A DNA stretch of 64,000 nucleotides from Lachnospiraceae bacterium (GCA_021771695.1 JAETON010000002.1:62001-126000), one strand, 5' to 3'; numbered from the stretch's first letter, positions 37,412 through 47,016 are shown. A program made the numbers and translations. The notes: generated by a model from the letters alone, not told the origin.

Positions 37412-38283
37412 CCAATCCTCTCCCCTCTCAACTCCAATACTTTCTGCGCCAAACGAATTCCTGACGACTTCGGTGCATAAATTCCCGGCAGGCTTGGGCA
37501 GAGATACGAGCGGATTCCCAATTCTTTGGCTGCCTTTTTATCCACACCTCCCGGAAAAGAAGCAATATCCACAATACAAGCTTCCTTAGAAATTCTTTTC
37601 AACACATCACTTCTTAAAATAATTGCCGGTACGGTATTGAAAATATAATCAAATCTTAAAATATGTCTGGTAAGTTCCACAAAATCCATACAGTCAAATC
37701 CCTCTGCCTCTCCTTGGCTTCTTGCTGTTTCCCCTCTGGCACAAATAGTAACGCGGGCATTTAATCCCTTTAATTTATTTGCAAGCACTTTTCCACAGCG
37801 TCCATATCCTAATACCAGACAATGACTTCCATGAAGATTGACTGGTTTTAACTCCATTGCTTTTACAATGGCTCCTTCTGCCGTTGCAATGGCATTATAA
37901 ATCGCCACATCATCCATCTTCATAAAATCGTAAACACTCACATTTTTCTGTCTGCATTGCTCCAAAATTTCCGAAGAAATACATCCGCCGAACAAACTCT
38001 GTCCGCTCTGTAAATTTGCCATTAATTCTTTTAATCCCAAATTGATATGTTTCTTTTTAGAAACCAGCTTTTCCCCGTCCTTTGAAAACAAAACCGGTCC
38101 AATCACACATTCGGCCTCTGTAACCGCTTCAAAAAAAGACCCGGCTAGTTTACATTCCCTATCCAGATCCTTCTCTTCTGTTCCATATACAATTACTTTA
38201 AATCTCCGGTTTTTCAAATAATTTGCCAAATATACCTGACGGCGGTCTCCGCCGATGACTGCAAAATCATACTGCACATCCAT
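37408..38283 (-). CDS. dpaA: dipicolinate synthase subunit A
   Basis: 291 residues. N-terminal domain AVIGGDRRQVYLANYL, then a Rossmann NAD(P) domain: CLVLGYGRCGKVLANKLKG (GxGxxG), FDYIFNTVPAIIL, DIASFPGGVDK and PSLPGIYAPKSSG. Same pathway as DpaB. Starts MDVQYD at 38283; the ribosome site AGG is only two nt before this ATG, so the GTG two codons on (38277) is a possible alternative. Presence of dpaAB supports a spore-forming host. Confidence 0.94.
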   Translation of the reverse strand: MDVQYDFAVIGGDRRQVYLANYLKNRRFKVIVYGTEEKDLDRECKLAGSFFEAVTEAECVIGPVLFSKDGEKLVSKKKHINLGLKELMANLQSGQSLFGGCISSEILEQCRQKNVSVYDFMKMDDVAIYNAIATAEGAIVKAMELKPVNLHGSHCLVLGYGRCGKVLANKLKGLNARVTICARGETARSQGEAEGFDCMDFVELTRHILRFDYIFNTVPAIILRSDVLKRISKEACIVDIASFPGGVDKKAAKELGIRSYLCPSLPGIYAPKSSGIRLAQKVLELRGERIG

Positions 38284-38357
38284 ATCCTGCTTTCAAACAT
38301 TCTCCCAAATAATATATGCGGAAAAATTTATTTGGGAACATAACAGCAATTTGTATA

Positions 38358-38390
38358 CAAAAAAGAGACATTGAATTTTTCAAAGTCTCC
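38358..38390 (-). terminator. terminator after galE
   Basis: Minus-strand GAGACTTTGAA/TTCAATGTCTC stem followed by TTTTTT. Confidence 0.85.
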
Positions 38391-38416
38391 CTCATACTTT
38401 ATACAAGCTTTATATT

Positions 38417-39409
38417 TTATTTCTCATATCCATTCGGATGAGTGCTGTGCCATTTCCATGCTGTTGCAATGATTTCTTCCAAATCTGCATGTTCCGGCTT
38501 CCATCCAAGAACTTCTTTTGCTTTATCACTAGATGCAATCAGTGTTGCAGGATCTCCTGCACGGCGGTCTTCTTCTACTGCTTTGATTGGTTTTCCAGTT
38601 ACTTTTCTTGCAGTTTCAATGACTTCTTTTACTGTAAATCCAACACCATTTCCAAGATTGAAAATATTGCTTTCATTTCCTTCCATCAAATATTTCACTG
38701 CAAGGATATGTGCCTGTGCTAAATCCGTTACATGAATATAATCTCTCACACATGTACCGTCTTTTGTATCATAATCTGTTCCAAAAATGCTGATTGCTTC
38801 ACGTTTACCATTTGGCACTTGTAAAATCAACGGAATCAAATGTGTTTCCGGATTATGAGCTTCTCCAATCTGTCCGCTGACATGTGCGCCGCACGCATTA
38901 AAGTAACGAAGAGATACATAACGTAATCCGTGAGCCTTTCCAACCCATTTAAACATCTTTTCCATGGAAAGTTTCGTTTCTCCATATGTGTTCGTTGGTT
39001 CTGTTTTATCTGTCTCCAAAATCGGTACTTTCTCCGGTTCTCCATAAGTTGCTGCTGTAGAAGAAAATACAATCTTATCAATTCCATGAGCGACCAAAGA
39101 TTCCAGCATGGTTTTTGTTCCACACATATTATTATCATAATATTTCAACGGTTTTACCATACTTTCTCCAACTAAAGAATTCGCTGCAAAGTGAATAACT
39201 GCATCAATATCTGTTTCTTTATCCAAAACACTGTCTACAAATGCTCTATCTCTTAAATCCCCTTGATAAAACTTAGCTTTTGGATGTACCGCCTCTATAT
39301 GGCCTGTTTCCAGATTGTCAATAATCACAACATCTTCCCCTGCATCAATCAATTCATAAACGGTATGAGAACCAATATATCCTGCACCGCCTAATACTAA
39401 AATTTTCAT
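38417..39409 (-). CDS. galE: UDP-glucose 4-epimerase
   Basis: 330 residues, intact. NAD-binding GGAGYIGSHTVYELIDAG, catalytic SSTAATYG and YGETKLSMEK (Tyr-Lys), HFAANSLVGESM, LRYFNACGAH. Interconverts UDP-glucose and UDP-galactose, needed for Leloir galactose use and also for making UDP-galactose for glycans. It is the last gene of the gal cluster and the only one intact: galT, galM, galK and the regulator are damaged. The retention suggests an anabolic role (inference). ATG after GGCGGAG. Confidence 0.96.
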   Translation of the reverse strand: MKILVLGGAGYIGSHTVYELIDAGEDVVIIDNLETGHIEAVHPKAKFYQGDLRDRAFVDSVLDKETDIDAVIHFAANSLVGESMVKPLKYYDNNMCGTKTMLESLVAHGIDKIVFSSTAATYGEPEKVPILETDKTEPTNTYGETKLSMEKMFKWVGKAHGLRYVSLRYFNACGAHVSGQIGEAHNPETHLIPLILQVPNGKREAISIFGTDYDTKDGTCVRDYIHVTDLAQAHILAVKYLMEGNESNIFNLGNGVGFTVKEVIETARKVTGKPIKAVEEDRRAGDPATLIASSDKAKEVLGWKPEHADLEEIIATAWKWHSTHPNGYEK

Positions 39410-39424
39410 TTTTCTCCGCCTTTC

Positions 39425-40695
39425 CTATAAAGCTGCAATGAAACGTTCAAAGGCTTTTCTTCCCTCTTCATTGCATTTATAAACACCTGCGTCTTCTAGA
39501 ACTTTGACAAATACCTGTCCGATTTCTTCTTTCAGAATATCCATCACATTGTTTTTGTTTATCTCATTATATTTTGGCACAAATCCACGAACCCAGTCAA
39601 TATGTTTCTGTAATTCTTCATGCTCTTCCAAAGGTTTTTTCTCTGTGAGACAATCTGCCAGCAATTCCATTTCCCTTTTTAGCCTGGAAGGAAGTACCGC
39701 AAGTCCCATAACTTCAATTAAACCGATATTTTCTTTTTTAATATGATGATATTGACTGTGGGGATGATAAAGTCCAAGTGGACATTCCTTTGTCGTAATA
39801 TTATTGCGGAGTGTTAAATCCAGCTCATACACATCCCCCTTTTTTCTTGCAATTGGTGTAATGGTATTATGAGGTTCTCCATCGGTTTTTGCAAAAATAT
39901 ATGCTTCCTCATCGGTATATCCGCATTAGATCCAAGGAAATAATGTGGAAACTGTTTTACAAAATCAAACAGCTTTATAAATGCATTTCTGTCAATTTTC
40001 ATTGGCGTATGTTCTCCGTTAAATACAATACAATGCTCATTGTAATATACATATGGAGAATATTGAAATCCCCATCTGCTGTCATTCATCGTAATTGGAA
40101 TAATTCGATGATTCTGGCGTGCCGGATGATTCATTCTTCCTGCATATCCTTCATTTTCCATGCAGAGCTGGCATTTGAGATAGGCACTTTGTTTCGCATT
40201 TTTTGCTGCAGCAATCGCCTTCGGATCTTTCTCTGGTTTTGAAAGATTGATGGTAATATCAATTTTTCCATATGGACTATCTGCTTTCCACTTCATATCT
40301 TTCTTTACACGATATCTTCGGATATAATTCGTATCTTGACTAAACTCATAGAAAAATTCTGTTGCTGCTTCTGGATTTTCTTTATAATATTTTTGAAACT
40401 TATCTATAATCTGACTCGGTCTTGCTGTCATGACACCCATCAATTTTGTGTCAAATAAATCTCTGGTTACAATATCATCACTTTCAATGATTTTCCTTTC
40501 ATATGCTGCATCTGTCAAATTTTTCAAAATATGTTCTAGGACAATTTTTTCTGTGGAAACATCCTGTTCTTGATACTCATCCAAATGAAAAATATCCAAA
40601 TACTGATTGATAATGTATATCCGGTCTGCCGGATCAATCAACTTTTTCTGCAAGCCATATTCCACTAATTTTGTAATTTCTTTTTACAAATCCAT
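39425..40695 (-). pseudogene. galT: broken galT, UDP-glucose-hexose-1-phosphate uridylyltransferase (class II)
   Basis: Two lesions. The gene's own ATG (40693-40695, after GAGGTGG) is followed by GAT TTG TAA, a stop at codon 4; the same frame continues KEITKLVEYGLQKKLIDP, the expected N terminus. Further on, frame one reads FPHYFLGSNADIP and then becomes unrelated, while a second frame begins DEEAYIFAKTDGEPHNTITP and continues normally to the end. The expected middle with the GGSILSHDHFQGG region is gone: about 80 codons are missing and the frame changes. The junction (39911-39919) is TATACCGAT, which fits both flanks. Not functional. Confidence 0.88.
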
Positions 40696-40696
40696 C

Positions 40697-41712
40697 TTAT
40701 TCCACCTCAAACTTGTAGGAAGTTACAGATTCATATATCTGCCCTTTCCTTAAAATCACTTTCGGTTCCTTTTCGATATGAATAGAATTTGGAAGAAACT
40801 GTGTTTCCAAAGCTACTCCATCTCTATTTTCATAAAGTTTTCCATGTTTTCCACAGCATCCGCCTTCCAAAAAGTTTCCAGTATACACCTGAATTGCCGG
40901 CAAAGTAGTAGATACGGTCAGTTTTCTTCCAGAAACCGGCTCATACAACACCGCTTGATTTTCATCTTCGCTCACCAGAAAAGAATGGTCGTATCCGTTG
41001 GCGAGTTTCAACTGCTCATGTTCCTCATAAATTCTTTCTCCAATTTCATGGAATTCTCTAAAATCAAATGGAGTCCCGTCAACTTCCATAATTTCACCAT
41101 TTGCCAGACAATTTTCATCCACACATGCAATTTGATTTGCCGCATTTTCAACTGATGATGATATATTTTCTCTTTGCAGCCAGTCAAATTGAAATAGGAA
41201 TGATTGGTAATGTTAACCAATGTATCCTGATCGGAAACTGCCTCGTACTCTGCCTTTAATGTGCAGCTTTCTAAACGGTAAGTTACTTTTAAATATAAAC
41301 TGCCTGGATATCCCTCTTCCATATCTGGAGAAAGATAAAAAAATCGAATTCCATCTTTTAGAATTTCAAAATAAAATAACATTTGATTAAATCCTTCTTT
41401 TCCTCCATGAAGATGATTCGGTCCATTATTTGCAATCAGTGGATAAGTTGTACCGTTTAATTGGAATTTTGCCTCTCCAATACGATTTGCCACACGTCCA
41501 ACTACCGCACCTATATAACTTCCGTCATGATGACAGTCCTCAATGTCATTGAAACTTAACACCACATCCTCTTCATTTCCTTCTCTGTCTTTTGTAAAAA
41601 TCGATAGAATATGACATCCAAGATTCGTAACCTTTACTCGAAGGCTCTCGTTTTTCATTTCAAAAAAAGTAATCCCATTGTCTCTTTGCTCTGTAATTTT
41701 AATCTTTGTCAT
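40697..41712 (-). pseudogene. galM: frameshifted galM, galactose mutarotase (aldose 1-epimerase)
   Basis: Residues 1-200 in one frame (YIGAVVGRVANRIGEAKF, GPNHLHGG, NITNHSYFNL) end in garbage after YHHQLKM; the rest (ANQIACVDENCLANGE..., NGYDHSFL, VYTGNFL, LETQFLPNSIH) continues in another frame. A single-base loss near 41140-41150 explains it. The combined length, about 338 codons, is normal, so no other loss is needed. The enzyme interconverts alpha and beta anomers of galactose. ATG abuts the galK stop. Confidence 0.88.
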
Positions 41713-41713
41713 T

Positions 41714-42709
41714 CTATAAAACCTTCATTCCCCCGTATTTACGCACTTTTAAAATATGACATGTTCCTTCCCCAAAGACATTTTCTACCGTTTCTTTGTA
41801 CATACCTACAATGTCATTTGGTATAAACGCCTGAATTGTTCCTGCAAAACCGCCTCCGTGTACACGGCTGACACCCTTATTTCCTAAAACCACATCACTG
41901 ATTGCCAGTCCGATAGACATACTCTGATTGTTAATTTCATGATTGGAATATACATTCTGCAGATATTTAAAAGAAGAATCACCAGATGCTTTCACTAACT
42001 TCTTAAATGTCTCAAAATCACCCTTTTCTAATGCTTCTACCTGTTCGTCCACACGTTTATTTTCTTCAAACAAATGCATTGCACGCAGCACTGCACGGTC
42101 TCCAAGAATTTCCCGCACTTTTGGAAGATTTAAATAAAAATCATTCTTGTCAACTTTCCTTAATACATCTTCCTCAAAGAAATTTGCCACCTGCTTCATT
42201 TCCTCTGGGATTGCAGCATAATCATCCGTCAAATCCGCATGAGAACCTTTGGTATCAACGATACATAAACTGTGTCCATAAGCTTCAAAATCTACATTTA
42301 CCTGTTTTACCATTGGTTTTTTTGGATCTTTAAAATCAATATTAATCAACCCTCCCACAGCAGATGCCATCTGATCCATCAATCCACATGGTTTTCCGAA
42401 AAATACATTCTCTGCATACTGTCCAACCTGTGCAATCAGAACTTCGTCAATTTTCATGTCGTTATATAATCCTGAAAAAACATTTCCATATTGATGATCT
42501 GTATGGTTTCCTCCAACTTCGCTTCGTCCCGGCGCACTGTAAATTTCAACTTCTTTTTCGCCATATAAAGTTTCAAATCTTTCCAATGCTTTGATATAAC
42601 GTTCTCTCTGATATTCCAATACATTCTCGTCCACATAGATGTCTCTTAAAAGTTCCTGATAGTTTCCCTTTTTAAATTCTTCTTTTAATAATTTTGTGTT
42701 ACTTGGCAT
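41714..42709 (-). pseudogene. galK: galactokinase with large in-frame internal deletion
   Basis: An open frame of 331 codons, whereas relatives of this type have about 425-430 (from memory). The N-terminal substrate motif SAPGRSEVGGNHTDHQYG runs straight into NVFSGLYNDMKIDEVLIAQVGQ, skipping about 95 residues including the GHMP-kinase ATP loop (GSGLSSSAA). The downstream part (FFGKPCGLMDQMASAVGG, IVDTKGSHADLTDDY, RVHGGGFAGTIQAF) is normal. Without the ATP loop it should be inactive. The junction lies near 42469-42483. First gene of the divergent gal cluster. Confidence 0.85.
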
Positions 42710-42767
42710 TAAATGAATGTCTCCTTTCCATCATCTTCTGTTTTCCTGTTAAATTCATAGCAACACC

Positions 42768-42835
42768 GTTTAGTAAATATTTCAATACTTATTTACTAAA
42801 TATTTTACTTTTATTTTCAGTTAATCATTTACTAA
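42768..42835. promoter_or_regulatory. LacI-type operators between galK and galR
   Basis: TTTAGTAAA occurs at 42768-42776 and its complement TTTACTAAA at 42791-42799 and 42827-42835. The first lies between a candidate galK -35 (TTGAAA) and -10 (TGCTAT) on the minus strand. They look like binding sites of the adjacent LacI-family regulator. Confidence 0.65.
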
Positions 42836-42909
42836 AATTTTCCGTTTTTCTTCCTTTTTTTTCTTTATCCGCTATAATAAGCGCAAAAATCAACAGGAGG
42901 ATCTTTATT

Positions 42910-43791
42910 ATGGCAACTATCAAAGATATTGCACAAAAAGCAAATGTTTCTGCAGCAACTGTCTCTAGAATTTTAAATCAGGACGATACACTGAGTGTTA
43001 CCGCTCAAACTAGAGAAAAAGTTTTAAAAATTGCTCAGGAATTAAACTATACAAAAAAAAGAACTTCCGGCCAGCAGCTCACACTTGGTATTTTTCAATG
43101 GTATTCTCTTTTTCAGGAACTAGAGGATCCGTATTACCAGGCAATCCGTATCGGAATCGAGGATTACTGTGCAGCTCGTCAAATTGAAGTCATCCGTGCT
43201 TTTCAAAGCGACTCAAATTATATGGAAGCTTTAAAGGGCGTCAATGCTTTAATTTGTATCGGTAAATTCAATGAACAGCAAATCAGCTCTTTCGAATCCA
43301 TTACAAAGAATATTATTTTTGTTGATATGAAAACCTCGAAAATTCACTGTAATACGATTGCTCTGGATTTCCGCCAGACAGTCATTGATGCAATGGATTA
43401 TTTGACAAATTTAGGGCACAAACATATCGCTTATCTGGGAGGAAAAGAATACTTAGAAGACGGTAATGTCTATTTTGAAGAACGAAAAGAAACTTTCGTA
43501 AACTATTGTAAACTTCACAATATTATTTATGAACCATATCTTTTGGAACAAGAATTTTCAGCGGAATCCGGTTATCAGATGATGATGGAACTTATCAAAA
43601 ACCATCGTCTTCCAACTGCTGTCTTTGCTGCCAGCGATCCCATTGCCATTGGAACAATGCGTGCTTTATATGAAAACGGTTATAAAGTACCAACTGATAT
43701 TTCCATCAAATTTCAGACGCCGGTTCGCCTTACACTGCCATGCAGTCTTTCCATCCGGCAGACCTGTGCAGTTCCAAGAAAAATAATCTAA
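42910..43791 (+). pseudogene. galR: LacI-family galactose repressor with internal deletion
   Basis: 293 residues from the ATG after CAGGAGG. The N-terminal LacI HTH is intact (MATIKDIAQKANVSAATVSR). The periplasmic-binding-like core follows the GalR pattern to GYKVPTDISI, but then jumps to KFQTPVRLTLPCSLSIRQTC, the normal C-terminal end. The expected VGFDDI...PPLTT segment, about 45 residues, is missing, consistent with the usual length near 338. The reading frame is kept; inducer binding and dimer formation should be impaired. The longest frame starts 72 codons earlier and is not the gene. Confidence 0.78.
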
Positions 43792-43869
43792 AAAACCGTG
43801 AATCGTATCAATTTTGACATTATCCACTATTTTTATATCCTTTCATCGAACCTTTGTTTGATTTCCTCT

Positions 43870-43898
43870 TGCTGTAACTCTTCCGCTATGGTATTATA
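43870..43898 (+). promoter_or_regulatory. promoter of the radical-SAM/DUF4130 operon
   Basis: TTGCTG (43870-43875) and TATTAT (43893-43898) separated by 17 bp, about 30 bp ahead of the GTG start. Confidence 0.6.
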
Positions 43899-43928
43899 AT
43901 ACCAAACATATATTCGGAGGTTGTCATT

Positions 43929-45404
43929 GTGGAAATAGCACCCAGAGAATTATCTCTTCAGGAAAAACTGAATATTCTTGCAGATGCTGCAAAATACGAT
44001 GTGGCATGTACATCCAGCGGTTCCAGCAGAAAAGGAAAAAAAGGCCATCTGGGAAACGCCGTTGCAGATGGAATCTGTCATAGTTTTTCTTCCGACGGAA
44101 GATGTGTTTCCTTACTCAAAATCCTTTTAAGCAATGAGTGTATCTTTGATTGTAAATACTGCTTAAACCGTTCCAGCAATGACCGTGTCCGCACAACCTT
44201 CACTCCAGAAGAGATATGCACTCTGGTTATCGAATTTTATCGAAGGAATTATATTGAAGGATTATTTTTAAGTTCTGGAATTGTAAAAAGCCCTACATAC
44301 ACCATGGAGCTTATGTACCAGACAATTTATTTACTTCGCACCAAACACCACTTTAATGGATACATTCATGTAAAAGCAATCCCCGGTGCACCGGAAGAAT
44401 TAATTACCAATATGGGATACTTGGCTGACCGCATGAGTGTAAATCTGGAACTTCCTACAATTGACGGGTTAAAAGAACTTGCGCCTCACAAAAATCCAAA
44501 AACCTTAGTAAAGCCAATCCGGCAAATCCAAAACGGTATTGTCGAACACCGCCTTGCCATTGGAAAAGATCCTCAGATGGAACGTTCCAGCCACAACCGC
44601 TATCTTCGCAGCACAATTTTTGAAAAAAACCCTTTCCGTCGTCTGGAATCTTACAAATCTCTTGGTTCTTCCATGCAGCAAAAACTTCCTTCTGCCGGAA
44701 AATCTGCTCCTTTTGTTCCTGCCGGACAAAGTACCCAGATGATTGTTGGTGCCACTGGAGAAAATGATTTACAGCTTCTGTCCACAACTCAAAAATTGTA
44801 TCAGCAATATGACTTAAAAAGAGTTTTTTTCTCTGCCTATGTACCACTAAATGAAGATTCTGCCCTTCCAGCTTTAGGCACCGCACCGCCTCTACTCCGC
44901 GAACACCGATTATATCAAGCAGACTGGCTGCTTCGTTTTTATGGTTTTCACGCAGAAGAACTGTTAAGCGTTGACCGCCCCAATTTTAATATTATGCTGG
45001 ATCCTAAATGTGACTGGGCACTCCGTCATTTAGAGATGTTTCCTGTAGAAGTCAATCGTGCCAGTTACGAAACACTGCTGCGAGTTCCAGGTATCGGCAC
45101 AAAATCTGCTTACCGAATTGTTAAAGCCCGCAGACAAGGAATGTTAAATTTTGATCATCTAAAGAAAATAGGAGTTGTTTTAAAACGAGCCAAATATTTT
45201 ATTACATGCGGCGGGAAAATGATGTATCGAATTCGAGTTGAAGAAGACTTTATCACGAGACAGCTCATTGGCGAAGATGCAAAACAAAACTGGGAAATTG
45301 ATCATCCCCAGTCTTACCGCCAGTTATCACTCTTCGATGATTACAATTTTCAGTCTGAGGTGACTGTAGAAGATTCCCAAAAATCTCTTTTGGGACAGAT
45401 GTAA
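43929..45404 (+). CDS. putative DNA modification/repair radical SAM protein (TIGR03916-like)
   Basis: 491 residues. The radical SAM cluster motif is CIFDCKYCLNR (Cys at about 75-82, in SNECIFDCKYC), and a helix-hairpin-helix near the C terminus (LLRVPGIGTKSAYRIVKARR, about 380-400) indicates DNA contact. It belongs to the family paired in many genomes with a DUF4130 protein and linked to uracil-DNA-glycosylase-like proteins. Biochemical function is unproven. GTG start at 43929 follows GGAGG. Forms an operon with the next gene (18 bp gap) and has its own promoter. Confidence 0.85.
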   Translation: MEIAPRELSLQEKLNILADAAKYDVACTSSGSSRKGKKGHLGNAVADGICHSFSSDGRCVSLLKILLSNECIFDCKYCLNRSSNDRVRTTFTPEEICTLVIEFYRRNYIEGLFLSSGIVKSPTYTMELMYQTIYLLRTKHHFNGYIHVKAIPGAPEELITNMGYLADRMSVNLELPTIDGLKELAPHKNPKTLVKPIRQIQNGIVEHRLAIGKDPQMERSSHNRYLRSTIFEKNPFRRLESYKSLGSSMQQKLPSAGKSAPFVPAGQSTQMIVGATGENDLQLLSTTQKLYQQYDLKRVFFSAYVPLNEDSALPALGTAPPLLREHRLYQADWLLRFYGFHAEELLSVDRPNFNIMLDPKCDWALRHLEMFPVEVNRASYETLLRVPGIGTKSAYRIVKARRQGMLNFDHLKKIGVVLKRAKYFITCGGKMMYRIRVEEDFITRQLIGEDAKQNWEIDHPQSYRQLSLFDDYNFQSEVTVEDSQKSLLGQM

Positions 45405-45422
45405 TAGAAAGGATATTTAGAT

Positions 45423-46175
45423 ATGACTACGATTTTTACTTGTCAAAATCGATTTGACGATATGATGACCTGCGTTTATGATGCATGGGCTTCCCGCCTA
45501 GGTCATTCTAACGTTCGTCTGATGACAGAACCTATTGGCAATCTGGAATTGTTCTGTGAATATCAACATGTAGATGCCGATCCCCAAAAAACAGCCAGTG
45601 TCATTCGTTCTATCCAAAAGAAAATATCTCCCTACGCATATTCCATGGTTTATCGTGCAGCCATGTCTGACCAACCAGACAAGTTGGATACTATTTACCG
45701 CTTTTTGGTTGCCGGTTTCCATTATGGTGCTTCTGTCACTGATTATCTACAGGAACCTATTGTTATGAGAATTTTTGAACTAAATCGAAAAGCTGCCAAT
45801 GAAGCTCACTTTTTCAAAGAATTTATCCGCTTTTCTAATATGCAAAACAACGTGTTAGTCAGCCACATTGAGCCAAAAAGTGATGTCATTACCTTAATTG
45901 CCCCGCATTTTTCTGACCGTCTGCCTTCAGAAAATTGGATGATTATTGACGACACCCGCTCCACCGCTGTTGTACATCCAATGAATCAGAATTACTATCT
46001 CACTTCTCTCTCTGAAAAAGAAATGGACCAGCTGTCTCAAGAAACAGATGATCCATTTGTAGACTTATGGAAAGGATTCTTTGAAAATATTGGTATCAAA
46101 GAACGAAAGAATCCCCGCTGCCAGCGGAATATGCTTCCTCTCTGGTACCGCAAACATATGCCTGAATTTCATTGA
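45423..46175 (+). CDS. DUF4130 / TIGR03915 family putative DNA repair protein
   Basis: 250 residues; partner of the preceding radical SAM gene. Recognisable stretches: FTCQNRFDDMMTCVYDAWASRLGH, YRAAMSDQPDKLDTIYRFL, FKEFIRFSNMQNNVLVSHIEP, WMIIDDTRSTAVVH, and the C-terminal NPRCQRNMLPLWYRKHMPEF. In other bacteria this domain is fused to uracil-DNA glycosylase-like domains, suggesting a DNA-lesion or modified-base role. It has no membrane segment. The gene ends two bases before the convergent merR gene. Confidence 0.83.
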   Translation: MTTIFTCQNRFDDMMTCVYDAWASRLGHSNVRLMTEPIGNLELFCEYQHVDADPQKTASVIRSIQKKISPYAYSMVYRAAMSDQPDKLDTIYRFLVAGFHYGASVTDYLQEPIVMRIFELNRKAANEAHFFKEFIRFSNMQNNVLVSHIEPKSDVITLIAPHFSDRLPSENWMIIDDTRSTAVVHPMNQNYYLTSLSEKEMDQLSQETDDPFVDLWKGFFENIGIKERKNPRCQRNMLPLWYRKHMPEFH

Positions 46176-46177
46176 TT

Positions 46178-46945
46178 TTATGAAACTTCTTGTATCCAAA
46201 ACTCAATAGCTTCTTTTAGAAGCCACGCACAGCCTTCCACATTTTCATCATAATACTTCGTAAAACGCTCATCCATGACATACAATTGTGCCATTTCTCT
46301 ATGTGCTTTTGAAGAATAAACGTTCCAAGTCATTTGAATCCATTGTTTATGAAGTTCTACAATACATTTGGCTGTTTCACTATTTGGCAGCTTCTTATTT
46401 TTTACTGCTTTCTCCAGACGATGCCGAATTTCATTTTGCAGCATCTGAAACTTTTGATAGTCTTCTTTTGTCATATGGAGCATCTTCTGATTCGATGCAT
46501 CGACTGTATCATCTCCATATTTTTTACGAATTTCTGCTCCATAATTCTGTTCATTCTTTTCTACTATGTTGTTCTTAAACACTTTGAACTTTTCATAATC
46601 ATTCATGCAAATTTCCCCTTTTATTGACGCAATGGTCTGTTTTACAGTATCAATCATTTGGGCAACTTTTTTCTGTTGTTCTTCCAACTGAAGCAGATGT
46701 TCTTTCATTGCCAGAAATTTGTCAAAATCTTCATTATAAATAATTTCTGAAATTTTGGAAAGTTCAAAACCTCTTTCTTTATAAAACAAAATCTGCTGTA
46801 ACAAATCAACCTCTTTAGAACCGTAATAACGATATCCTGCTTCACTGGTCCGCTTGGGATGCAGCAATCCAATCTGATCATAATACCTGAGAGTCCGTGC
46901 ACTTACTCCTGTTAATTCTGATAATTGACGAATGCTGTATTCCAT
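46178..46945 (-). CDS. MerR-family regulator with TipAS drug-binding domain
   Basis: 255 residues. N-terminal MerR winged helix (YSIRQLSELTGVSARTLRYYDQIGLLHPKR), a dimerisation coiled coil (about 80-112) and a C-terminal TipAS-like helical domain (about 125-255) that in TipA/Mta-type activators binds hydrophobic drugs such as thiopeptides. A typical MerR promoter with an operator in the 19-bp spacer lies directly upstream, indicating autoactivation. No dedicated efflux gene is adjacent; candidate targets are unknown. Confidence 0.92.
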   Translation of the reverse strand: MEYSIRQLSELTGVSARTLRYYDQIGLLHPKRTSEAGYRYYGSKEVDLLQQILFYKERGFELSKISEIIYNEDFDKFLAMKEHLLQLEEQQKKVAQMIDTVKQTIASIKGEICMNDYEKFKVFKNNIVEKNEQNYGAEIRKKYGDDTVDASNQKMLHMTKEDYQKFQMLQNEIRHRLEKAVKNKKLPNSETAKCIVELHKQWIQMTWNVYSSKAHREMAQLYVMDERFTKYYDENVEGCAWLLKEAIEFWIQEVS

Positions 46946-46979
46946 AATTCACCCTCCTGATTTCTTATACTGTAATCAG

Positions 46980-47010
46980 ACTGTACCAGTTGACGCTGCG
47001 TCAAAGTCAA
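46980..47010 (-). promoter_or_regulatory. MerR-type promoter with operator in 19-bp spacer
   Basis: Minus-strand TTGACT (47005-47010) and TACAGT (46980-46985) are 19 bp apart, the long spacing MerR proteins correct. The spacer holds the palindrome TTGACGCAGCGTCAA (46990-47004). Confidence 0.88.
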
Positions 47011-47016
47011 GAAAAA

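Noticed and set aside
44455..44886. 143-codon minus-strand frame inside the radical SAM gene
   Set aside because: Antisense shadow of a well-supported gene with conserved motifs.
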